Part shown: positions 6,798 through 12,484 of the stretch, one piece after another
Numbering within the stretch: position 1 is the stretch's first letter
Layout: each line of letters opens with the position of its first letter
NCBI GenBank assembly: GCA_002342345.1
Contig: DDPU01000075.1
Span: 10,538-23,021 of the forward strand
Reading direction: 5' to 3'
DNA: 12,484 bases
Origin: Verrucomicrobia bacterium UBA2460
Lineage (GTDB): Bacteria > Verrucomicrobiota > Verrucomicrobiia > Methylacidiphilales > Verrucolacustridaceae
Position numbers and translations under genes: made by a program
The notes under the pieces: generated by a model
The model's input: the letters and a program-made list of their open reading frames with translations, nothing else
The model's database searches: none
Told to the model about the DNA's origin: nothing

Positions 6798-7406
6798 TCA
6801 GTCGCTCAGCTCAACGTTCCAGTAGGCGAGGTCGAGGAAGTGGCGCCAGGTTTCCGGGCCGTTCCGGGAAATCTGCACGTTGAGGAAGGTGCGCAACTTC
6901 GGCCGCTTCGGCTTCTTGATCAGCTTCATGTGCGCCTCATGCGGCCGCCGGTTGCCCTTGCGGGTGTTGCAGGGAATGCAGGAACAGACGACGTTTTCCC
7001 ACGTGGTGGTGCCGCCCTGATCCCGGGGAACCACGTGATCCAGATTCAGATCCTTCCGCTCCTTGTTTTCGCCGCAGTACTGGCAGGTGAAAGTATCGCG
7101 CTCAAAAACGTTCTGGCGGGTCAGCTTGACCTCTTTTTTGGGAATCCGATCGAAGAGCATCAACACAATCACGCGGGGCACCCGGATCCGGAAGCGGATG
7201 GTATGGTACGCATCCTCGCCTTCATATCCCTGGCTGGCCTCCTGCCAGCTGTGAAAATCAAAAGTGCGGAAATCCTGCCCATCGCCGTCCACCACCTGGG
7301 CGTGGCCGAGATAGAGAAGGCTGAAGGCCCGCCGGACCGAACAGATATGGACCGCCTGCCAAAAACGGTTCAACACCAGAACCCCCTGGGGCATGGCCAA
7401 TTCCAT
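6798..7406 (-). CDS. HNH endonuclease family protein
   Basis: A small nuclease-fold protein of 202 residues from the ATG at 7406. The N-terminal part (VLVLNRFWQAVHICSVRRAF and onward) is the domain that commonly precedes the HNH motif in standalone chromosomal HNH proteins. The HNH core is complete: CQYCG (Cys108, Cys111) as the first zinc pair, LDHVVPRDQGG with the catalytic-type His124, ENVV with Asn138, and CIPCNTRKGNR (Cys143, Cys146) as the second zinc pair. The basic KKPKRPKLR tail may bind nucleic acid. The frame runs further upstream to 7523, but that section has no family resemblance and would overlap the divergent gene. AAGG five bases before the ATG supports 7406, with an ATG at 7394 as the alternative. 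Known: the family cuts DNA with a beta-beta-alpha-metal motif. The cellular role of this type is not established. There is no methyltransferase or restriction partner nearby. Confidence 0.88.
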   Translation of the reverse strand: MELAMPQGVLVLNRFWQAVHICSVRRAFSLLYLGHAQVVDGDGQDFRTFDFHSWQEASQGYEGEDAYHTIRFRIRVPRVIVLMLFDRIPKKEVKLTRQNVFERDTFTCQYCGENKERKDLNLDHVVPRDQGGTTTWENVVCSCIPCNTRKGNRRPHEAHMKLIKKPKRPKLRTFLNVQISRNGPETWRHFLDLAYWNVELSD

Positions 7407-7410
7407 ATCT

Positions 7411-7415
7411 ACCTT
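7411..7415 (-). promoter_or_regulatory. Ribosome binding site of the HNH gene
   Basis: The minus strand reads AAGGTAGATATG, so AAGGT lies four to five bases before the ATG at 7406. This is one of the few clear Shine-Dalgarno sequences in the window and is the reason for preferring this start over the upstream frame. Confidence 0.5.
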
Positions 7416-7442
7416 ATCTAGACGGGGAAAAGTTATCGTCAA
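7415..7442 (-). promoter_or_regulatory. Possible promoter of the HNH gene
   Basis: On the minus strand TTGACG (7437-7442, five of six -35 bases) is followed by a 16-base spacer and TAGATA (7415-7420, three of six -10 bases). The predicted transcription start falls at about 7408, almost on the ATG at 7406. If this is real, the message would be leaderless or translation would begin at the ATG at 7394, and the AAGG site would not serve as a ribosome binding site. The two readings compete, so confidence is low. Confidence 0.25.
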
Positions 7443-7497
7443 CGCGGCTCGTTTTCTCTTGATCCACCCCTTTTTTACCCGCCTAATTTCCCTCCCA

Positions 7498-9255
7498 GTG
7501 ACCCAAAGAATCCGGATTCTCACCTTGGCGGCCTTGGCTCTGGCTTCCCTCGCCGTCCGCGTGGAGGCGGCCGCCTCCCCGCAGGACGATTACCTGCAGA
7601 TCTATGTGATGATCAACGAAGGCGACAAGTTGAGCCAGGGAGGCCAAAACTCGCAGGCCCGCGAAAAATATGAGACGGCCCTGGCGCGCCTTGAGAAACT
7701 CAAAAACGAAAATCCCGAATGGGAGCCCACGATCGTCAAATACCGCATCAAATACCTGAACGACAAACTGGCCGGACTAAAATCCGCCAAGGACTCCGCC
7801 CCGCCTGCATCCGCACCCCCGACCCCGGCTCCCGTGGCCGCGGAAAAACCCGCCCCACCACCCGCTCCCACCCGTTCCGAAACCCCGGCTCCCGCCAAAG
7901 TCGAAACGCCCGCTCCGGCCCCCGCCCCGGTGGCCGCGTCGGATGATCCCTCGGCCCTCCGGCAACGGATCATCCAGCTGACCGGAGACCTGGAGTCGGC
8001 CCGGACGGAACTAAAACAGGCCAAGGCGGATCTGGACCAAGCCCTCGCCGAAAAAAGAGGCCTGCAGGACAAACTATCCTCCGCCGCACCCGCCGACGCC
8101 AACGTGGCCGCCCTCCAGCAGGAAAACTCCTCCCTGCGGGCCAAACTCTCCTCCACCGAGGAGAGCCTGAAAAAGGCGGTGAGCGGGGACATGGGCGCCG
8201 AACTGACTTCCCTGCGCGGTCAGGTGGAAACGCTCGAAAAGAAGCTGGCGGAAGCCAACACCAAATCCGCGGAACTGGCCCGCGCCAACGACGATTACAA
8301 AAAACAGATTGCCGACCTGACCGGCAAACTGCAGCTGGCGGGCACCGCCGGGAAATCCGATTCCACCTTGGCCAAGGAAAACGCCATGCTCCGCTCCATT
8401 CTGGACCGGCAGCTGAAGGAGCAGGCCCGCCGCGAGGCGGCGCGCCGCCTGGTCCTCGATGAGTTCAAGAACCTGGCCGTCTCCACCGAGGCCCTGAAAA
8501 CCCAGATGGATGTGCTCAGCTCCCCTCTGGTCGCCCTCAGCCCGGAGGAGGAAGGGATGCTTAAGGTTTCCGCCCCCACCCTGGTCGCTCCGGAACCGGA
8601 AGCCCCGGCCGCAGCGGGGGCCGCTGCCACCTCCCCCACGCTGAGCAGCGCCGCCGAAAAGCCCGCCAGCCCGGAGAGCTACTCCGAAAAACCGCGCATT
8701 CCAGAAGAGTTCAAGGATACCGCCGCCCGGGCCACCTCCCTCTACACCGAGAAAAAATTCGACGAGGCCGCGGCCGCCTACCAGGAAATCCTCAATAAAT
8801 ACCCGCAGTCCATCTATGCCCTCTCCAACCTTGGCGTGGTTCGCTTCCAGCAGCAGAAATATCCCGAGGCGGAAAAGGCCCTGCGGGAGGCCATCCGGGT
8901 GGCCCCCAACGACGCCTTTTCCCACTCGGTGCTGGGGATCGTCCTCGTCCAGCAGGAGAAGTATGACGATGCGATCCAGATCCTCAGCCGGGCGGTCGCC
9001 CTCGATCCCAACGATGCCAAGACCCGCAACTATCTGGGGATCTCCTCATCCCGCAAAGGCCTGCAGGAGGCGGCGGAGCAGGAGTGCCGCAAGGCGATCG
9101 AGCTGGATGACAGCTACGGCGACGCGCATTTCAATCTCGCGGTCATTTACGCCACCCAGATGCCCCCGGCCAAGGAACTGGCCAAGCGCCACTATAACCG
9201 GGCGCTCGAACTGGGTGTGCCGAAGGACGAGGAACTCGAAAAGCTTCTCAACTAA
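7498..9255 (+). CDS. Exported coiled-coil and tetratricopeptide repeat protein
   Basis: The only plus-strand gene. From the GTG at 7498 it encodes 585 residues. Seen: a signal peptide (basic TQRIR, hydrophobic ILTLAALALASLAV, likely cleavage after VEA or AAA near 24-26); an N-terminal helical region with a TPR-like helix pair (about 30-95); a Pro/Ala/Thr linker (about 99-148) rich in PAP units; a long heptad-type coiled coil (about 152-340, for example LRQRIIQLTGDLESARTELK); a second Pro/Ala/Ser linker (about 357-395); and a C-terminal TPR block (about 403-585) with at least three clear repeats such as NLGVVRFQQQKYPEAEKALR. Proposed location is the periplasm, perhaps as a scaffold or envelope-spanning protein; function unknown. 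The frame also opens at an ATG at 7393, but that would bury the signal peptide and overlap the HNH start. No strong Shine-Dalgarno precedes the GTG. Its stop overlaps the stop of the convergent kinase gene. Confidence 0.85.
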   Translation: MTQRIRILTLAALALASLAVRVEAAASPQDDYLQIYVMINEGDKLSQGGQNSQAREKYETALARLEKLKNENPEWEPTIVKYRIKYLNDKLAGLKSAKDSAPPASAPPTPAPVAAEKPAPPPAPTRSETPAPAKVETPAPAPAPVAASDDPSALRQRIIQLTGDLESARTELKQAKADLDQALAEKRGLQDKLSSAAPADANVAALQQENSSLRAKLSSTEESLKKAVSGDMGAELTSLRGQVETLEKKLAEANTKSAELARANDDYKKQIADLTGKLQLAGTAGKSDSTLAKENAMLRSILDRQLKEQARREAARRLVLDEFKNLAVSTEALKTQMDVLSSPLVALSPEEEGMLKVSAPTLVAPEPEAPAAAGAAATSPTLSSAAEKPASPESYSEKPRIPEEFKDTAARATSLYTEKKFDEAAAAYQEILNKYPQSIYALSNLGVVRFQQQKYPEAEKALREAIRVAPNDAFSHSVLGIVLVQQEKYDDAIQILSRAVALDPNDAKTRNYLGISSSRKGLQEAAEQECRKAIELDDSYGDAHFNLAVIYATQMPPAKELAKRHYNRALELGVPKDEELEKLLN

Positions 9256-10904
9256 TCCGCCTTCGGCAGGCGGAGCTCCACCCGGGTGCCCCGTCCGGGT
9301 TTCGAATGAACCCGCACGCTGCCGCCGTGGGCCTCGACGGTCCGCCGGACCAGCGCCAAACCCAGCCCGGTTCCGCCGGGGCGCCGGCTCAGAAAGGGCT
9401 CAAACAGGCGCTCGGCCACCTCCTTTTTCATGCCGGGTCCCTGGTCCTGCACGGCCAGGATCACGGCCTCCCCCAACTTCCGCACCTCCAGACGCAGTTC
9501 CCCTCCCTGCTTCATCGCCTCCATGCCGTTGAGCACGAGATTCAAAAGGGCCTGCTCCAGCAGGGAGCGGTCCCCGCGGATTCGCGCACTGCCGCGGGTC
9601 GGCAACTTGAGCTCCGTGCGGATCCGGGCAGCCCCCAGTTTGGTCCGCGTCAGCAGCGCCACCTCCTCCACCATTTCCGCCGCGTCCAGTTCCGCCATTT
9701 CCGGATCGGCGGAGCGCGCCAGATTCAGGATCCGGTCCAGAATCGTGTTCATTTGGCTGAGCTTGGTCTCGATCAGCTGCAGGTCACGGGCCTGCGCCTC
9801 GGGAACGGGCCATCCGCGGACGGCGCTGTGCCAGAGCATCCTCACCACGGCCAACGGATTCCTCACCTCGTGGGCCACCTCGGCCGCCAGCATCCCGAGG
9901 GAAGACAGCCGCTCGCGGTTTCGCAACTCCTCCTCGGTGTGATCCAGCCGCGAGGCCAGCTTCGCCCGGCCGAGCGCGGCCGAGGCCAAGCCGGCCAAAC
10001 CCGTGAGCAACCGAAGTTCGGCGTCGGAAAAACGGCGCATCGTTCGCGTGGCCACACAAAGCACACCGATGCCCCCGTGCGGATCCGCCAGGGGCACCAC
10101 CGCCAGCGAGGTCAGTTTTTCCCGGCGGATTCTTTCGGTGTGCAGGTCCTGGGCGCTGTCCTCGGTGCGCGTCAGCGTGAAGGGGCGGCATCTCCGCACC
10201 ACATATCCCAGCACCGTTTCGGCGGCGGGAAGCGCCGGCTGGGACCGGTAGGCCCGCGAGGCCCCCAGGCAGACTTCCAGGCGCAGCTCCTGGGTTGCGG
10301 GATCGAGCAGAAAGATGGAGGCCAGTTGGGCCCCGCAGAATCGCTGCGATTCCCGGGCAACCCGTTGCAGGATGGCCGGAACGGTCTCTTCCGCTCCCAC
10401 CGCCGCACCCACCGCGGCCAGGGCGGCCGAGCGTTCCCCCTCCTCACGCATGCCCGCCATCCGCCAGGCCAGGGCCATCCAGCCGGCCGCTTGGCGGGCC
10501 ATTTCGGCAAGTTCCACCTCCTGTCCGTCCTGAAAAAAATTTTTCTTCCGGCTACCCACCGCCAGGACCCCGATCAATTTGTCCCCCTCGGTCAGGGGAG
10601 CCGCCATTTCACTGCCGCCCGCTCCAAGGGCATGGCGCGCCCCTTTCACATCCGCCCTGGCCGCCATTCCCCTGCTAGCCACCCAACCGACCAGACCCTG
10701 TCCCAACACCCAGCGGCGCCGCCGGCATAAGGCGGAAAGCCCCATGGCCGCCTCCACCTCCAGCTCCCCAAGGTTGGGATTCAGCAACAGAAGCACCGCC
10801 CTCTCAGCGCGGAACTGGTGTCGAACTTGCCGGACAAACTTCCGCGCCAGCTGCCTCGCCTCCAGCAGGTCTTCCGGAACCACCGGACTGAAAATTCCGC
10901 TCAT
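9252..10904 (-). CDS. Soluble GAF-GAF sensor histidine kinase
   Basis: A 550-residue two-component sensor kinase with no membrane segments, so a cytosolic input is expected. Seen: two GAF-like domains (about 15-150 and 165-315), a linker helix with HTEEELRNRERLSSLGMLA, a HisKA dimerisation domain with the phospho-acceptor His345 in AAEVAHEVRNPLAVV, and an HATPase domain with the N-box NLVLNGMEAM (Asn459), G1 box DQGPGM, F-box FEPFLSRR and G2 box GGTGLGLALVRR. All catalytic motifs are intact. No receiver domain is fused and no response regulator lies in the window. The ATG at 10904 overlaps the glnD stop as ATGA, with AAGGGAG about ten bases upstream. The position after glnD suggests, but does not prove, a nitrogen-related signal; the HisKA/HATPase part resembles NtrB-type kinases, whereas NtrB usually has PAS rather than GAF. 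The stop codon overlaps that of the convergent TPR gene. Confidence 0.93.
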   Translation of the reverse strand: MSGIFSPVVPEDLLEARQLARKFVRQVRHQFRAERAVLLLLNPNLGELEVEAAMGLSALCRRRRWVLGQGLVGWVASRGMAARADVKGARHALGAGGSEMAAPLTEGDKLIGVLAVGSRKKNFFQDGQEVELAEMARQAAGWMALAWRMAGMREEGERSAALAAVGAAVGAEETVPAILQRVARESQRFCGAQLASIFLLDPATQELRLEVCLGASRAYRSQPALPAAETVLGYVVRRCRPFTLTRTEDSAQDLHTERIRREKLTSLAVVPLADPHGGIGVLCVATRTMRRFSDAELRLLTGLAGLASAALGRAKLASRLDHTEEELRNRERLSSLGMLAAEVAHEVRNPLAVVRMLWHSAVRGWPVPEAQARDLQLIETKLSQMNTILDRILNLARSADPEMAELDAAEMVEEVALLTRTKLGAARIRTELKLPTRGSARIRGDRSLLEQALLNLVLNGMEAMKQGGELRLEVRKLGEAVILAVQDQGPGMKKEVAERLFEPFLSRRPGGTGLGLALVRRTVEAHGGSVRVHSKPGRGTRVELRLPKAD

Positions 10905-12484
10905 CGGCTTACCACTCCCTTCAGCCTTTCGAGCAACCGCTGCTGCCAGGCGGCGTCCGTGACCCCCCGGCCCTCCCGGTCCAGCAAACTGAAAGTGTCC
11001 AGCGCGGCCCCCTTCTCGGTCGTGATCCGCGCCACGCCGATCTGCATGCCCTCGTCGGCGATGCCTCCCGTGAGCGCGTGGAGAAGGCCCACCCGGTCCG
11101 GGGCCTGGACATGGAGCAGCGTCCGCCCGGGTTCGCTCTCGGTGTCGATCCGGAGACTGGCGGGAAACTCCGCCTCCCCCAGCGCCTTCTGCCAGATCGT
11201 GGGCCCTTGCCCCGCCAAACGTTCCGGGAGCGGATCCTCCGTGCCCTGCAGGGAAGCAGTTAAACTTTTCTCGAAAGTTTCCCGGTCGACGCGGTGGCTG
11301 ACAGGCTCCATGCGCTCGTTGCAGACCCGGAAGGTGTCGATGACCACGTCATCCGAGCGGGTGAAAACATCTGCGCTCAGGATGTTGCACTCCGCCACCG
11401 CAAAGCTGCCGGCGATCTTGCTGAAAAGACGTTCGCGGTTCCAGGTCACCACCAGGACCTCGGTGTGCCCTTCCTGCGGGTGGTCCCGCCATTCGACGAG
11501 GGGGACCAGCGCATCGGCACCCCCCACCCGCTCGGAGAAGAACCGGTGCACCGCGCGGATGTGGCGGGCGATCAGGGGAGCCGGGCACTGCCGGAGATAG
11601 GAAGGGCCCATCCCCGCCAGATGCTGGGTCACGGCCTCCCCGGAAATTTCCCCGGCCAGTTCCGTCTGCACCTGCTGGGCGCGGCCCTTTCTTTCCTCCT
11701 CCTCCGCACGCAAAAACTCCTCTTCCCCCGCCAGCATTCTTTTGGTCCGCCCGTAGAGATCCCACACCAACAGCTCCCGCCAGCTGGACCAGTTGTTTCG
11801 GCCGGCCACCGCGCGGACATCCGCGGCGGAAATCAACATCAGCAGATTCAGCCGTTCCTCGTCCTGCACGATCCGGGCAAAGGCGCGGATGGTTTCCGGT
11901 TCGTCGAGATTCTTGCGCGAGAAATTTCCCAGGGTCATGTGGTGATCCACCAGAAAGGTCATCAGGGCCAGCTCCCGGCCGCGAAACCCGAAGCGGCGGG
12001 CCACTTGGGCGGCGTGGACCGCCCCGATTTCCTCGTGATTCCGCGAGAGCTCAGCCTTCCCCGTGTCGTGTAGCAGCACGGCGAGCGCCAGAATTTCCGG
12101 CACCTCCACCCGGGCATAGAGGTCTCCGTATTTCCTCAAATCGGGTTCTTTGGATCCCAGCATGGCATCCAGCTGCTCCAGACAGACGAGCGTGTGCTCG
12201 TCGGCGGTGTAGCGGTGGAAAAACTCGTGCTGCACCAGGCAGGTAAGCGGGGCGAACTCGGGCAGGATCCACCCCAGCACCCCGCATTCGTGCATCCACC
12301 GGAGAATCCGGCCCACTTTTCCTTTTTGGCGCAGGATGTGCAGAAACGTTTCCCGCACTTCCGGGCGGCGGGCCCACTCCTCGGTCAGCAGGGAGAAGTT
12401 GGCCCGGATCAGGGCGGTCAGTTCCGCGCCGGGGACGGAACCCTGGTCCTGCAGGATCCGGAAGACGCGGATCATGCGGACCGG
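10901..12484 (-). CDS. glnD: PII uridylyltransferase/uridylyl-removing enzyme, C-terminal part (cut by window edge)
   Basis: C-terminal ~527 residues of GlnD, which uridylylates PII signal proteins when glutamine is low and removes UMP when glutamine is high. The frame is open to the last base and the N-terminal nucleotidyltransferase domain (with its GSxxRxE-type motif) lies outside the window, so this is partial at the 5' end. Seen, numbered from the ATG at 12475: the helical region VLGWILPEFAPLTCLVQHEFFHRYTADEHTL (68-96), an HD-type metal domain with His94, HDTGK (136-140) and DHH (177-179), consistent with the uridylyl-removing activity, then two ACT domains (about 338-385, starting EVLVVTWNRERLFSKIAGSF; and about 452-520, starting TLLHVQAPDRVGLLHALTGG) that sense glutamine. 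Family and domain order match E. coli GlnD. The stop overlaps the kinase start by ATGA, so the two genes are probably one operon. Confidence 0.94.
   Translation of the reverse strand, partial: PVRMIRVFRILQDQGSVPGAELTALIRANFSLLTEEWARRPEVRETFLHILRQKGKVGRILRWMHECGVLGWILPEFAPLTCLVQHEFFHRYTADEHTLVCLEQLDAMLGSKEPDLRKYGDLYARVEVPEILALAVLLHDTGKAELSRNHEEIGAVHAAQVARRFGFRGRELALMTFLVDHHMTLGNFSRKNLDEPETIRAFARIVQDEERLNLLMLISAADVRAVAGRNNWSSWRELLVWDLYGRTKRMLAGEEEFLRAEEEERKGRAQQVQTELAGEISGEAVTQHLAGMGPSYLRQCPAPLIARHIRAVHRFFSERVGGADALVPLVEWRDHPQEGHTEVLVVTWNRERLFSKIAGSFAVAECNILSADVFTRSDDVVIDTFRVCNERMEPVSHRVDRETFEKSLTASLQGTEDPLPERLAGQGPTIWQKALGEAEFPASLRIDTESEPGRTLLHVQAPDRVGLLHALTGGIADEGMQIGVARITTEKGAALDTFSLLDREGRGVTDAAWQQRLLERLKGVVSR

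Noticed and set aside
5210..6883. A 557-codon plus-strand frame covering rnpA, rpmH and the aminotransferase.
   Set aside because: It is antisense to three recognised genes and has low-complexity, Pro/Arg-rich composition with no motif.
6798..7406. HNH protein considered as part of a restriction or toxin system.
   Set aside because: No methyltransferase, specificity subunit, immunity gene or mobile-element feature is adjacent. The standalone chromosomal form is common.
7798..7944. Repetitive Pro/Ala coding stretch in the TPR gene, considered as a DNA repeat or mobile insert.
   Set aside because: The repeats are at protein level (PAP-type linker), in frame and degenerate in DNA. This is normal for a flexible linker.
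9306..10730. A 474-codon plus-strand frame opposite the histidine kinase.
   Set aside because: Gln/Arg/His/Pro-rich with no recognisable domain. The kinase motifs lie on the minus strand.

Overview
The window is GC-rich, densely packed bacterial chromosome, read almost entirely from the minus strand. It holds eleven protein genes. Ten are on the minus strand and one, an exported coiled-coil/TPR protein, is on the plus strand. No rRNA, tRNA, CRISPR array, insertion sequence, phage gene or integration site is visible. No stretch longer than about 100 bases lacks a gene. The organism looks Gram-negative: YidC has the large periplasmic domain, and there is an O-antigen ligase-type membrane protein. 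Tentatively it is a member of Verrucomicrobiota or a neighbouring PVC lineage, judged from the YidC N-terminus, the HNH protein and the TPR/coiled-coil exported protein. That placement is inference, because no marker here settles taxonomy.

Layout, following transcription of the minus strand from the right edge: (i) the C-terminal part of a PII uridylyltransferase GlnD (cut by the window edge) overlaps by an ATGA junction with a soluble GAF-GAF histidine kinase, a likely nitrogen-status/two-component pair. (ii) The kinase ends tail-to-tail with the plus-strand TPR gene; their stop codons overlap. (iii) The TPR gene is divergent from an HNH endonuclease, separated by about 90 bases. (iv) After the HNH gene come a class V aminotransferase, then rpmH, rnpA, yidD, yidC and a short jag/khpB, then an O-antigen ligase-like protein with a TPR tail, and ndk. 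The first 53 bases, downstream of ndk, hold nothing I can support.

The core is the conserved rpmH-rnpA-yidD-yidC-jag cluster: ribosomal protein L34, the RNase P protein, and the membrane-insertion machinery with its RNA-binding companion. It is unusually compressed. rpmH and rnpA overlap out of frame by 38 bases, and the next three junctions are all 4-base ATGA overlaps. dnaA and mnmE, which often flank this cluster, are absent here. An aminotransferase and an O-antigen ligase-type gene take their places.

I see no convincing novel defence, mobile or regulatory system. The points most worth checking are the rpmH/rnpA overlap together with the L34 C-terminal extension, the glnD-histidine kinase pair, the class V aminotransferase without the usual desulfurase cysteine, and the exported TPR/coiled-coil protein.
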